64,000 bases of DNA, from the NCBI RefSeq assembly GCF_001437075.1, contig NZ_JQBX01000012.1, forward strand, positions 1 through 64,000, read 5' to 3'. The notes beneath the pieces are model-generated. The model did no database searches, was not told the DNA's origin, and saw only the letters and a program-made list of their open reading frames with translations. Below are positions 1 to 10,451 of this stretch, piece by piece (the stretch's first letter is position 1; every line of letters starts with the position of its first letter). The stretch comes from Pediococcus stilesii. GTDB lineage: Bacteria; Bacillota; Bacilli; Lactobacillales; Lactobacillaceae. Both the position numbers and the translations under genes were made by a program.

Positions 1-47
1 TATCACACCAAATATTGTACAGCCTCTAAAATTAGGCAATTTTCCCC

Positions 48-1112
48 TTATCTCTCAGATTGATTCTCAGATTTATGGTTGAGTCGATACTTTCGACTTC
101 CCACCCCCAAAGCCAAAATCAAAATTGAGATTCCTACCGCCAGATATCCACTAGCCCCCAATTTGACGTTATTAAACATATTGGTCATCCCAGAAGTCCG
201 AGCTTCATTTTGATAAATAATAAAAAAGACGTATCCATACATTAGGATATTGATGATGCCACCCATTTTAACCAACAATCTCTTCTGGAAAAATGCTCCA
301 ACCATTAGTAGTGCTGGTCCAATCAGTAATCCAAATAATGTCGATGTATTTCCTAATGATTTTAAAATACTCATTAATGTCGTTGGGGTACTATATCCCG
401 CAACGACGGCCGATGCAAATGGGCCAATGTACGAAGTGACAACTAAAATAATCGCCGTAAAAATTAATAGATTATCCTTAAACGATCGTTTTCTTATTAC
501 ATTTTTATTTTGATCTTCCTTTTTAGGATCATCCATGTGAACTGCCGGATGATCCCTTAAGTCTTCTACCTCTTCATTTTCGTCAGTTGGCGCTATTGGT
601 TTATCTTCTTTTTTTTTAGAATTTTGGGTGATTTTTCCGAGTGCTTCTTTGAGTTTAGTGAAACCCGCCTTAATCTTTGAGTCGGCGACCTTACTATCTA
701 CGCCAACTTTCTTGGCATAAAAATAACCACAAACTAAAACGAGCATTGCGACCACAATCGCAATCATTTTACTCAAAAACGTATAAATCAAGATTATCAA
801 TAGCAGCGTTACTATTGTCGTTAAAGGATTATTCTTAATCCAAATTCCAAGACCGGATAAATAACTTAAAATCATTTCCCACCAATTATTTTTATGCGAA
901 TTTACTCGACTACTCGTCTCATCCGGATCCGCCTTTTCTTGCTCTGGCTCTTCTTCATCAACAAGATCCGATACATCTAACTCTCGATCTTTATACATTT
1001 CCGCTCGTGTCGGCTTAACTTCTTCCTCACTTTTTCCAACAGCAAATCCGCAGTTCGGACAAAAATTAGCATTTTCAGGTAGCTTTGCACCACAGTTTAG
1101 ACAATATTTCAT
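48..1112 (-). CDS. Zinc-ribbon membrane protein of unknown function
   Basis: The 354-residue protein opens with a four-cysteine zinc ribbon (CLNCGAK near residue 4 and CPNCG near residue 18), followed by an acidic linker rich in E and D. Hydrophobic segments are visible near residues 95-135, 213-240, 256-275, 280-300 and 322-342, so it is an integral membrane protein with a cytosolic ribbon. A charged lysine-rich stretch lies between the first and second membrane blocks. The start follows GGGGAA with good spacing. It lies just outside the left repeat of the proposed island, where the original downstream neighbour of prs would be. Function unknown; similar zinc_ribbon_2 membrane proteins are common in lactobacilli. 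Confidence 0.75.
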   Translation of the reverse strand: MKYCLNCGAKLPENANFCPNCGFAVGKSEEEVKPTRAEMYKDRELDVSDLVDEEEPEQEKADPDETSSRVNSHKNNWWEMILSYLSGLGIWIKNNPLTTIVTLLLIILIYTFLSKMIAIVVAMLVLVCGYFYAKKVGVDSKVADSKIKAGFTKLKEALGKITQNSKKKEDKPIAPTDENEEVEDLRDHPAVHMDDPKKEDQNKNVIRKRSFKDNLLIFTAIILVVTSYIGPFASAVVAGYSTPTTLMSILKSLGNTSTLFGLLIGPALLMVGAFFQKRLLVKMGGIINILMYGYVFFIIYQNEARTSGMTNMFNNVKLGASGYLAVGISILILALGVGSRKYRLNHKSENQSER

Positions 1113-1230
1113 TGCTGATTCCCCATTTAAATTTAATTATATATACTCCACTTTAAAGCATTTTAGCTGCTAACCAAAACTTTACTTAAAATCTTTAGCT
1201 ATTCTAAATGAATTTTTTAAAAAATAAAAA

Positions 1231-1272
1231 TAAAAAAGCCTTATGCATTACCTAAACAGTAACGTACAAGAC
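1231..1272 (-). terminator. Intrinsic terminator downstream of apbE and the prs relic
   Basis: Read on the minus strand, a 14-pair stem with one mismatch and a 7-base loop (arms 1259-1272 and 1238-1251) is followed by a T-rich tract over 1210-1237. It now ends the glp/apbE unit. Its position just after the relic of the prs 3' end suggests that it was once the prs terminator. Confidence 0.7.
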
Positions 1273-1288
1273 TTCTATTAACAGCTAA

Positions 1289-1360
1289 CTACTCTTTTTC
1301 AATACTAAACCGATTGTTGAAGAGTGGACTAACTGGTTTATTTTCGTGGATTAAGCGAAT
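1289..1360. repeat. 72-base direct repeat, relic of the prs 3' end (left boundary of putative island)
   Basis: This stretch matches 12141-12212 base for base except 1310 (c here, a at 12162), in the same orientation. Read on the minus strand in the prs frame it encodes the last 23 residues of Prs, starting [12 protein letters not shown], and ends with the same TAG stop. The one difference is synonymous (CGG versus CGT, Arg). Similarity stops sharply on both sides. The last codons and stop of apbE lie inside it in another frame. It looks like an attachment-site copy left by insertion at the prs 3' end. Confidence 0.85.
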
Positions 1361-2297
1361 AATTCGGATCTACTATTTTAAAGTTTCCATATAAATCATC
1401 TGAAATAATTACGTCTCTATTTTTCATAATAAAAATATACTTAACATGGTCATTGTTACCAATTAGTTTCTTTGTTTTTTCGGGGCCATTATAAAATGCC
1501 AAGCTTGACCATATTTCTCCATCAACCGATGTTTTCGTAATAACTGTTACTGCTAGTACATCGTTGTTTACTGGGTACCCAGTTTTTGGATCAAAAATAT
1601 GGTGATAGCGACGTCCGTTTTTATTAAAAAATCTTTCGTAAATACCGGTAGTAACCACCGAACATCCTTCGATTTCAACGGTGCCCATTGAAGTATCTCG
1701 TATTCCCAGTGGTGATTGAATTCCTATTTTCCATCTATTAAAATCTCTCGAGCCTTGACCAACAAGTAAAACATTGCCTCCTAGATTGATAATGCCTTTC
1801 TTTACTCCATTACTTACCCAAAAATCTTTCAAAGCATCCGCTATGTAACCTTTACCAATCCCTCCAAGGTCAATTTTCATCCCTTCATGTTTCAAAAAGA
1901 CACTACTATTTTCCTGATCTAAAATAATATCACGAGGATTTGTAATTTCCATTAATTCTTTAATCTTAGTTTTACTGGGGAGGTTAGCTCCTGTAAATCC
2001 AACCCTCCATTGTTTTACTAAGGGGCCTATTGCAACGTTAAAGCCCAAATTTGCACGGCTGATTAAAACAGCCTTTTTGATAATTTCAAATGCAATTCTA
2101 CTAACTACTACCGGATGTTTTCCAGCATGATTATTAATATTAATGACCTCTGAATTCATTCGATTAATCGTTAAAATACTTTCATACTCTTCTACCAGAT
2201 TTTCACTTTTTTCCAGCAAGTAATCGACTTTTGGTTCATATAAAGTTAACACATTTTCCGTTCCTAACCCCGTAAAAGTTCTACTGAATTTAGACAT
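1338..2297 (-). CDS. apbE: ApbE-family FAD:protein FMN transferase, cytosolic type
   Basis: The 319-residue protein has the ApbE landmarks: DLGGIGKGYIADAL near residue 142, INLGGNVLLVG near residue 170 and the HHIFDPKTGYPV block near residue 230. ApbE enzymes move FMN from FAD onto a threonine or serine of target flavoproteins. No signal peptide or lipobox is present, so it should act in the cytosol, unlike the secreted forms. It is the last gene of the crt-to-apbE leftward unit, 27 bases after glpD. Its final residues (SLNPRK) and stop are read out of frame from the prs-derived repeat, so the natural C-terminus has been replaced. No obvious flavinylated target lies in the window. Confidence 0.85.
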   Translation of the reverse strand: MSKFSRTFTGLGTENVLTLYEPKVDYLLEKSENLVEEYESILTINRMNSEVININNHAGKHPVVVSRIAFEIIKKAVLISRANLGFNVAIGPLVKQWRVGFTGANLPSKTKIKELMEITNPRDIILDQENSSVFLKHEGMKIDLGGIGKGYIADALKDFWVSNGVKKGIINLGGNVLLVGQGSRDFNRWKIGIQSPLGIRDTSMGTVEIEGCSVVTTGIYERFFNKNGRRYHHIFDPKTGYPVNNDVLAVTVITKTSVDGEIWSSLAFYNGPEKTKKLIGNNDHVKYIFIMKNRDVIISDDLYGNFKIVDPNYSLNPRK

Positions 2298-2324
2298 TTA
2301 AGATCCTTCTTTAGCTAGAATGAG

Positions 2325-4058
2325 CTATTTTTTTAAATATTCCAATCTTGATTGATTAATTTCATTATCAAGTTCAGCTGTATACTTTTGAATTTCTTCA
2401 TTTGACCAATTAAAGTAGTTCGACATGGCTTCCGTAACACCTTTTTTCATTCTATCAACTTCATCATTCTTAAATAAAATATTGTATGTTCGACGAAGCA
2501 AAAAATCTACGGGTGTTAACGTCATTTCCTGTTCTAGAGAATAATTAAGAGCTAAGGTTTCTGCTAGTGTTAAGTTCTTAATTGGTTTAGTTTTTTCAAT
2601 ATCATTAAATATTTCGATTACATTTGATCCATATAAAGTAACCAATTCTTTAGAATCTTCAAGATCTAATCCTTTTTGTACGCCCTTCTTAGTAAAGGAA
2701 CTTAACACCTCCTCAGCATTGTCCGAATCAAAATTTCCACCCGAAACCTTCAATTCGGCTGAGTCTACTTCATTAAATTTTTCTATAAATTCATCTCGTA
2801 GAATTTGGCGAATTTTTTTCATCGCACCATTTGCCATAACCCTATAATCGGTTAACTTTCCTCCCGCCAATGTAATCAAACCATCGTCCGCAACCTTTAA
2901 AGCACTCCCCCTTGAAACAGCCGATGGTGCTGATAGACTTCCAGCGTTGCTCGCACCAGTGACAACGTCCGTATCTTCTTCATTTTTTTCCACGCCTAGT
3001 AACGGACGAATTCCCGCCCAACTCGCTTCGACGTCCTCGATTGTTAAATTTGCACTTGGGTATTTTTTATTGATAATGTCTAATAAGTAATCGACGTCTC
3101 CTTGTTCTACCTTAGGATTTTCATAATCTCCGTCAAAATCAGTATCCGTTGTTCCAAAATATGTTTTGCCTTCACGTGGAATGGTAAAGATCATTCTGCC
3201 ATCATTAGTACCAGATCCAAAGTATGTTGGTTGTGGCACGTTTAGCCTAGACTGATCAACCACCAAGTGAACCCCCTTTGTAGGTCGCATATGTGACTTT
3301 TTATCCGCATTATCATCCAGATGACGAACGAAGTCGGACCATGGTCCAGAAGTATTTATTACAATTTTCGAATGTATATTAAATTCTTCCCCTGATAGGA
3401 TGTCCTTAACCCTGACTCCGTTCACGCCACCAAACTTGTCGTGTAAAATTTCTATGGCCTTAATGCGACTGACCATTAATCCACCTTCGTCGTGCGCACG
3501 TTTAATGTTTTCTACAACTAGTCTAGAATCATTATTTTGATAGTCTAAATAAACTCCACCACCAACTAACTTTTCTGGGTTCAGTTGTGGCTCTCTTTTT
3601 AAAACTTCATCCTTATCTATCGTGTAATTTGCATATTTTTTTAGATTATCTTTTTTATTAATCCCTGCTAAATGATCATACAAATCCATAGCAACTTTAA
3701 CTGAAAACATTGAAAATGTTGTCCCCGGCTCATCATAAATCGGCAAAATCATAGGATCAGGCCGCGTCATATGTGGTGCAATATGTTGAACAACTGCACG
3801 TTCTTTTACAGTATCAGAAACAACCTCCACATCAAAAGTTTTTAAATACCTAATTCCACCATGAACCAATCTGGTCGAACGGGACGATGTTCCTCCTCCA
3901 AAATCTTGCATTTCGATCAGTCCTGTTTTCATTCCAGCAGCACTTGCCTGAATTGCAACCCCTGCACCTGTAATTCCTCCTCCAATAATTAGTAAATCTA
4001 ATTCTTCACTTTTCAGTTGAGTAATTTCTTTTTTTCTATCTTTAATTGAAAATGACAT
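2325..4058 (-). CDS. glpD: Glycerol-3-phosphate dehydrogenase/oxidase, FAD-dependent
   Basis: The 577-residue protein starts with an FAD-binding Rossmann motif (LLIIGGGITGAGVA, residues 22-35) and carries the GlpD signature GGTSSRSTRLVHGGIRYL near residue 55, then GTTDTDFDG and WAGIRPLL further on. It oxidises sn-glycerol-3-phosphate to dihydroxyacetone phosphate. Lactic acid bacteria use a related oxidase (GlpO) that passes electrons to oxygen and makes hydrogen peroxide; sequence reading alone does not settle which type this is. A consensus ribosome site (AGGAGAAAAA) precedes ATG. It lies 22 bases after glpK, consistent with co-transcription and with sequential glycerol phosphorylation and oxidation. 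Confidence 0.93.
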   Translation of the reverse strand: MSFSIKDRKKEITQLKSEELDLLIIGGGITGAGVAIQASAAGMKTGLIEMQDFGGGTSSRSTRLVHGGIRYLKTFDVEVVSDTVKERAVVQHIAPHMTRPDPMILPIYDEPGTTFSMFSVKVAMDLYDHLAGINKKDNLKKYANYTIDKDEVLKREPQLNPEKLVGGGVYLDYQNNDSRLVVENIKRAHDEGGLMVSRIKAIEILHDKFGGVNGVRVKDILSGEEFNIHSKIVINTSGPWSDFVRHLDDNADKKSHMRPTKGVHLVVDQSRLNVPQPTYFGSGTNDGRMIFTIPREGKTYFGTTDTDFDGDYENPKVEQGDVDYLLDIINKKYPSANLTIEDVEASWAGIRPLLGVEKNEEDTDVVTGASNAGSLSAPSAVSRGSALKVADDGLITLAGGKLTDYRVMANGAMKKIRQILRDEFIEKFNEVDSAELKVSGGNFDSDNAEEVLSSFTKKGVQKGLDLEDSKELVTLYGSNVIEIFNDIEKTKPIKNLTLAETLALNYSLEQEMTLTPVDFLLRRTYNILFKNDEVDRMKKGVTEAMSNYFNWSNEEIQKYTAELDNEINQSRLEYLKK

Positions 4059-4080
4059 TTTTTCTCCTAACCTAAACTTT

Positions 4081-5607
<1,527 letters not shown>

Positions 5608-5711
5608 TTACTCCTTTTTTTGCGATAATTTTGAATAAAAAAGAAGCTGAAGAAGGTTACTGAATACTACTATTGAACCATCAGTTCCGATATCAGCCTC
5701 TCAAAATTCTA

Positions 5712-6650
5712 CTAGTTTAATTCTATTTTTTTATTATCAATAATATCTTTAGCTTGGTTAACCAAAGATGACACAATCTCTCCGGCGGATTGAGATTCCT
5801 TAATTAATCCCGAAATTGCACCGCTGAATAAGACACCTGTATCCGCATTATCTTTTCTTACAGCATTTCTGAGACCAACATTCATTGATTCATTGAACTC
5901 TTCTCGCGAAACCTTTTCTTCTTCAAGTTCCAATAATTGATCCGTTTTGCGGTTCTTGATTGCACGACTAGCATCTCGAATAGTTTGTCCAACTACAATG
6001 GTTGAGCTATCAGTTGCGTCAATAACAGCATTTCGCCAATTGTCACCAACGGGACTTTCCTTCGCAATCGAAAAGATTGTTCCACACTGCACTCCCTCCG
6101 CACCAGCGACAAAAGCACTTACTACACCACGACCATCACCAATTCCACCGGCGGCAATTAATGGAATTGAAACCGCATCGGCTACTTGAGGCCAAAGGAC
6201 CATCGATGTTAATGAACCAATATGTCCTCCGCCTTCCATACCTTCTACGATAACGGCATCTACTCCCATTGCTTCCATTTTCTTGGCAATCTTCACATTT
6301 GGAACGACTGGCATAACGATAATATTTGCTGCTTTTAGATCTTTCATGTAATTTTTTGGTGTCCCTGCTCCAGTTGTAACGACCTTAACGCCTTCTTCTA
6401 TGACCACTTTAACTACATCGGGGGTATTAGGATCCATCAGCATTAGATTTACCGCAAAAGTTTCATTAGTCAATTTCTTTGCTTTTTTAATTTCTTCTCG
6501 AACTTCTTCTGGTTTTTTGCCACCAGCAGCAATGATTCCGAGACCCCCACCATTTGAAACCGCAGCAGCTAGTTCAGCAGTAGCAACTTCTTGCATAGCA
6601 CCCTGAATAATTGGATATTTAATGTCTAATAGTTTAGTTACTCTATTCAT
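5712..6650 (-). CDS. FabK-like enoyl reductase / nitronate monooxygenase family (FMN, TIM barrel)
   Basis: The 312-residue protein shows the enoyl-ACP reductase II/NMO pattern: PIIQGAMQ at the start, GVKVVTTGAGTP, VIVEGMEGGGHIGS near residue 135 (FMN and substrate loop) and IPLIAAGGIGDGRG. The EGMEGGGHIG loop resembles FabK of streptococci more than typical nitronate monooxygenases. FabK enzymes reduce the trans-2 double bond of an acyl thioester with NAD(P)H through FMN. It sits outside any fatty acid synthesis operon, 27 bases after an enoyl-CoA hydratase and before glpK. I infer that it may reduce an enoyl-CoA made by that neighbour; nitronate oxidation remains possible. Confidence 0.75.
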   Translation of the reverse strand: MNRVTKLLDIKYPIIQGAMQEVATAELAAAVSNGGGLGIIAAGGKKPEEVREEIKKAKKLTNETFAVNLMLMDPNTPDVVKVVIEEGVKVVTTGAGTPKNYMKDLKAANIIVMPVVPNVKIAKKMEAMGVDAVIVEGMEGGGHIGSLTSMVLWPQVADAVSIPLIAAGGIGDGRGVVSAFVAGAEGVQCGTIFSIAKESPVGDNWRNAVIDATDSSTIVVGQTIRDASRAIKNRKTDQLLELEEEKVSREEFNESMNVGLRNAVRKDNADTGVLFSGAISGLIKESQSAGEIVSSLVNQAKDIIDNKKIELN

Positions 6651-6677
6651 AATATAATTCCTCCATTTTTAAACTTG

Positions 6678-7475
6678 TTATTTATTTTGAAAGTTTGCAG
6701 CACGCTTCTCTAGAAAAGCTGACATTCCTTCTTTTTGATCCTTTGTAGCAAACGTCTCCGCCCAAAGCTGGGTTTCAAAGTCAATCGCAACATCTAACGG
6801 TAAATCAGCTCCACGATCAATAACATATTTAGCCATTCCAACGGCAATTAGCCCATTTTTCATGATTTGTTTTGCTATTTCTTTTACCTTAGGTACTAGA
6901 TTTTCTGGTTCAACAATTTCTTCAATCAATCCGATTCTAAATGCTTCTTCCGCATCAATCATTGTGCCCATTGCAATCATTTCTTTGGCTTTTCCTCGAC
7001 CAACAAGGCGTGTTAATCGTTGAGTTCCACCGAATCCTGGAATGATTCCTAAAGTCACTTCGGGTTGCCCAAATTTTGCTTTATTTGTCGCAACACGAAT
7101 GTCACACGAAGAAGCTAACTCTAAACCTCCGCCAAGAGTGTATCCATTAATAGCCGCAATTGTAAATTGGGGAAGATTTTCAATTTTTTCAAAAGAATTG
7201 TGCGCCAATTTAGATAAGTTTGCAGCTTCAATTGAATTCATACTTTGCATTTGTGAAATATCAGCGCCTGCCACAAATGATTTTTCTCCGCTACCGGTGA
7301 TTACTAAAATTTTTACATCATCAGCGTGAGATTTTACAACATCTAAAGCTTTACCAATATCTTCTAGCGTTGCAGAATTCAATGCATTTAACGACTTAGG
7401 CCGATTAATAGTTAAAGTTGCGATTCCATCATCATTACTAAGTAAAACATTTTTAAAAGTTCCTAATTCTGTCAT
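6678..7475 (-). CDS. Enoyl-CoA hydratase (crotonase family)
   Basis: The 265-residue protein has the full crotonase fold signature: oxyanion-hole segment AGADISQM near residue 70 and NGYTLGGGLELASSCD near residue 110. The two catalytic glutamates are at about 119 and 139 (FGQPEVTLGIIPGFGG). It should interconvert 3-hydroxyacyl-CoA and trans-2-enoyl-CoA. It is the first gene of the leftward unit, with GGAGG eight bases before ATG and a cre-like site just upstream. Most lactobacilli lack beta-oxidation enzymes, so this gene, its reductase neighbour and the CoA-transferase on the other side of the divergent promoter suggest a dedicated short acyl-CoA pathway. The substrate is not known. Confidence 0.88.
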   Translation of the reverse strand: MTELGTFKNVLLSNDDGIATLTINRPKSLNALNSATLEDIGKALDVVKSHADDVKILVITGSGEKSFVAGADISQMQSMNSIEAANLSKLAHNSFEKIENLPQFTIAAINGYTLGGGLELASSCDIRVATNKAKFGQPEVTLGIIPGFGGTQRLTRLVGRGKAKEMIAMGTMIDAEEAFRIGLIEEIVEPENLVPKVKEIAKQIMKNGLIAVGMAKYVIDRGADLPLDVAIDFETQLWAETFATKDQKEGMSAFLEKRAANFQNK

Positions 7476-7818
7476 AAGTATTCCTCCACTTTCGTATTAA
7501 GCGCTTTCAACACTGCAAATACTAGGACGTCAATTTTTTATTTGCAAATTCCATCTAAAAAAAACGTTCTCCCGTATTTAATAAAAAGCCCATTAAATCA
7601 ACGTTTTGATTTTCATTGAAATTATTTCAAAAAATAATTTTTGAAGATGTTTATGTTTTTAACGATCTCAAAAACCTTGTTTTAAAGCGGTTTAGGTTGA
7701 GCATAACTTATAGTTATCAACATAATGAATGATAGTACGGGTTACAAGCATCAATTTGTTCAGGTATATTCACATTGGGTTGTATTAAAAATACTTATAT
7801 GCGAAAGGAAGTTATTTT
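7476..7818. promoter_or_regulatory. Divergent control region between crt and glpF, with cre-like sites
   Basis: These 343 bases separate the two divergent units of the glycerol/acyl-CoA cluster. On the minus strand a cre-like sequence, TTGAAAGCGCTTAA (7497-7510), lies between a possible -10 (TAGTAT) and the crt start, where CcpA binding would block transcription. A weaker candidate is at 7682-7695. The region is AT-rich, with no convincing open frame. A GAAAGGAAG ribosome site precedes glpF. Confidence 0.5.
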
Positions 7819-8571
7819 ATGCAAAGCACTTGGTTAATCAAATATTTAGCAGAATTTTCGGGAACTTTACTTTTAGTACTATTAGGAAATGGTGCCGTAG
7901 CTAATTCTTTTTTAAAGGATACTACGGGGAACGGTAATTCTGGTCAGGCAAATGGTGGTTGGATTTTTATTGCATTAGGTTGGGGATTTGGCGTTATGCT
8001 TCCTGCCATGATGTTTGCTTCAATTTCAGGTAATCATATCAATCCTGCAGTTACAATTGCTCAAGCCGCAGCAGGAATTTTCCCATGGGATCAAGTTTTA
8101 CCTTATATTGTCGCTCAATTTTTAGGAGCGATTATTGGTCAGCTTCTCGTTGTATTAGTGTATTGGCCATATTATAAAAGGACGAATAATGCAGACAAAG
8201 TTTTAGGTACATTTTCAACAGGTGACACAATTGGAAGCAAATCAAACGGATTTATAACAGAAACTATCGCAACTTTTGCTCTTGTATTTGTTTCAATGGG
8301 ATTATACCGTGGTATGTTTTTTAAAGAAGGGATTGATATTGCGAATATTGGCGTTGGTCTAATGATTACTACCTGCGTAATTTCAGTTGGTGGACCAACT
8401 GGACCGGCTCTAAATCCCGCACGTGATTTAGGGCCGCGTATTGTTCATGCGTTATTACCGATACCAAATAAAGGCGACTCACATTGGGAATATGCATGGG
8501 TTCCCGTTATTGCAACCACGTTAGGAGCCATAATTGGAATTTTCTTTTACAAAATATTTTTCGGATTATAA
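7819..8571 (+). CDS. glpF: Glycerol facilitator (MIP/aquaporin family)
   Basis: The 250-residue protein has about six membrane segments and both pore motifs, HINPAVTIAQ and ALNPARDLGPR. The aspartate after the second NPAR is typical of glycerol facilitators rather than strict water channels. It would let glycerol cross the membrane passively, and GlpK then traps it by phosphorylation. It is transcribed away from glpK and glpD across a shared control region. An AAAGGAAG site precedes ATG. Confidence 0.92.
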   Translation: MQSTWLIKYLAEFSGTLLLVLLGNGAVANSFLKDTTGNGNSGQANGGWIFIALGWGFGVMLPAMMFASISGNHINPAVTIAQAAAGIFPWDQVLPYIVAQFLGAIIGQLLVVLVYWPYYKRTNNADKVLGTFSTGDTIGSKSNGFITETIATFALVFVSMGLYRGMFFKEGIDIANIGVGLMITTCVISVGGPTGPALNPARDLGPRIVHALLPIPNKGDSHWEYAWVPVIATTLGAIIGIFFYKIFFGL

Positions 8572-8666
8572 TTTTCTTTTAATAATTTTATATAGTATAT
8601 ATAATAGTTATGGGAACTATGAATAACAGTCATTGGTATAAAGCTCTAAACCGTTATAAAGTGATT

Positions 8667-8771
8667 ATGTAATAATTTACAACTTATTACATAGCTACAA
8701 TCAGCCAGTTATTTTTTGATTAATTTAGGTAGCGCTTTCAACAATGCAATTATTTCAACATTTGGCTGATT
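8667..8771 (+). promoter_or_regulatory. Leader of pct with a perfect palindrome, an outer inverted repeat and a cre site
   Basis: Between glpF and pct (8572-8797) lies a perfect 10-base inverted repeat, TATGTAATAA/TTATTACATA, spanning 8667-8694. Nine-base arms AATCAGCCA (8699-8707) and TGGCTGATT (8763-8771) enclose a cre-like TGAAAGCGCTACCT (minus strand, 8727-8740). This suggests that pct has its own control, perhaps by the LysR protein encoded downstream plus CcpA. Promoter elements could not be assigned with confidence. Confidence 0.5.
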
Positions 8772-8797
8772 CTTTAGACTAAAAGGAGATGTACCAA

Positions 8798-10381
8798 TTG
8801 ACTGTTCAATTTATTAATAGTAGACAAGCTGCCAAATTAATTCCAGACAATGCAACTATTGCCTTAGACGGTTTTCTTGGCAGTGACGTTCCCGAGGAAA
8901 TTTTAGAAAATATAAAAAGTAGATATATAAAAGAAGGACATCCTAAATCACTTGACGTTTGGCATGCTTCCGGAATCGGCGACGGAATAGATAAGGGTAC
9001 CAATAACTTTGCGGTAAAAGGCCTCCTTCATCGATTGGTTGGCGGACATTGGGCACTTGCCCCACAGTTACAACCCCTTGTTGCAGAAAACGATTTTGAG
9101 GCATTTAATTTTCCGCAGGGTGTTTTGTCACAAATATTCAGAGATTCTGCTGCTCATAAGCCAGTCCAAATTAATCGTGTAGGCCTAGGAACCTTCATTG
9201 ATCCCGACATCCGTGGTGGTCGTTTAAATAAAGCGGCTGAAAATGCTACTTTAGTTAATAAAATGTCAATCCATGGAAAGGATTATTTAGCATACGAAGT
9301 TCCAAAACCAAACGTTGCCTTACTACGTGGCACTTACGCGGACGAAAATGGAAATGTTACGTTTGACGATGAGCCATTAACTTTAATCGCTACATCGGTT
9401 GCCATGGCTGCTCACAATAATGGCGGAAAAGTATTCGTTCAAGTAAAGAGAATTGTTAAAGCCGGATCTTTGAAGCCAAAAGATATCAGGATCCCTGGCG
9501 TTGTGGTCGACTATGTTGTAGAAACTGAAAACGAAGCAATGACTATGCAAAGTACATCAACACAATACAACCCCAACTTTGTGAACCAAAATGTCATTGT
9601 TCCAGAAGGAGAAATTAATATTCCCCTAGATGCTAAAAAAGTGATTGCTCGTCGCGCTTCGTTACTTAAAAACGAGAAAGACACAGTTGTTAATTTTGGA
9701 ATCGGTAAATATCCGGAAACTGTTTCACTAGTCCTCAAGGAAGAAGGAAAAGCCGAAAATATAATTACTACTGTGGAGCCTGGGACTTTTGGCGGCGTTC
9801 CACTTGGTGGAGGAGACTTTGGATGTGCCATTTCACCGGAATCTACCATTGATGAACCATACATGTTTGATTTTTATGATGGAGGCGGTATTGATATAAC
9901 ATTTTTAGGCCTTGCAGAATTGGATAAATTAGGAAATGTCAATGTATCTCAATTCGGACCTAAGATTGCCGGAACTGGCGGCTTCGTTGATATCACTCAA
10001 AACACACCTGCCATTGTTTTCACCGGAACTTTTACTGCAGGCGGACTGAAAGAACATATTGAAGATGGAAAACTAATTATCGACCACGAAGGCAAGTCGG
10101 ATAAAATAGTTGGAAACGTTCAACAAATTACATTTTCAGGTAATGTCGCATTCAATAATAAGCAGCAAGTCTATTATGTTACGGAACGTGCTGTATTTAA
10201 ACTGGTTGAGAACGGCATTGAATTAATTGAAATTGCACCCGGTATAGATTTAGAAAAGGATATACTTGCTCATATGGGATTCAAGCCACACATTAGTTCA
10301 AATCTCAAATTGATGGATGGAAGAATTTTCAAACCCGACCTAATGCGCAATCAGGAACAGGTTGTTCAACCCGTCATTTAA
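8798..10381 (+). CDS. pct: Propionate-type acyl-CoA:acetate CoA-transferase
   Basis: The 527-residue protein aligns by eye along its length with clostridial propionate CoA-transferase: GLLKR/GHWA-type N-terminus, GIGTFIDPD, ALLRGTYADENGN, and the catalytic block TVEPGTFGGVPLGG with the thioester-forming glutamate near residue 327. Such enzymes move CoA between acetyl-CoA or propionyl-CoA and short acids such as lactate, acrylate or 3-hydroxypropionate. TTG at 8798 is taken as start because AAGGAG lies nine bases upstream; the ATG at 8789 overlaps that site. A terminator follows directly. With the hydratase and reductase opposite, it could activate a hydroxy acid and release the reduced acid. 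Confidence 0.9.
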   Translation: MTVQFINSRQAAKLIPDNATIALDGFLGSDVPEEILENIKSRYIKEGHPKSLDVWHASGIGDGIDKGTNNFAVKGLLHRLVGGHWALAPQLQPLVAENDFEAFNFPQGVLSQIFRDSAAHKPVQINRVGLGTFIDPDIRGGRLNKAAENATLVNKMSIHGKDYLAYEVPKPNVALLRGTYADENGNVTFDDEPLTLIATSVAMAAHNNGGKVFVQVKRIVKAGSLKPKDIRIPGVVVDYVVETENEAMTMQSTSTQYNPNFVNQNVIVPEGEINIPLDAKKVIARRASLLKNEKDTVVNFGIGKYPETVSLVLKEEGKAENIITTVEPGTFGGVPLGGGDFGCAISPESTIDEPYMFDFYDGGGIDITFLGLAELDKLGNVNVSQFGPKIAGTGGFVDITQNTPAIVFTGTFTAGGLKEHIEDGKLIIDHEGKSDKIVGNVQQITFSGNVAFNNKQQVYYVTERAVFKLVENGIELIEIAPGIDLEKDILAHMGFKPHISSNLKLMDGRIFKPDLMRNQEQVVQPVI

Positions 10382-10394
10382 TACTTGTAGTTTT

Positions 10395-10423
10395 AAAAGG
10401 TGATGCTTGTCATCACCTTTTTT
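10395..10423 (+). terminator. Terminator after pct
   Basis: An 11-pair stem AAAAGGTGATG with loop CTTGT and a trailing run of six T lies 13 bases after the pct stop. Since coaA starts only 29 bases further on, either coaA has little read-through or this hairpin attenuates it. Confidence 0.85.
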
Positions 10424-10451
10424 AGAATCACATATTTACAGGAGGACAAAA

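Noticed and set aside
5712-6650. Calling the FabK-like protein the fatty-acid synthesis FabK
   Set aside because: No other fab genes are nearby and the gene sits in a glycerol/acyl-CoA unit, so a housekeeping FabK role is not supported.
10407-10451. Earlier TTG start of the pantothenate kinase-like gene
   Set aside because: It lies in the loop of the pct terminator; AGGAGGA points to TTG at 10452.
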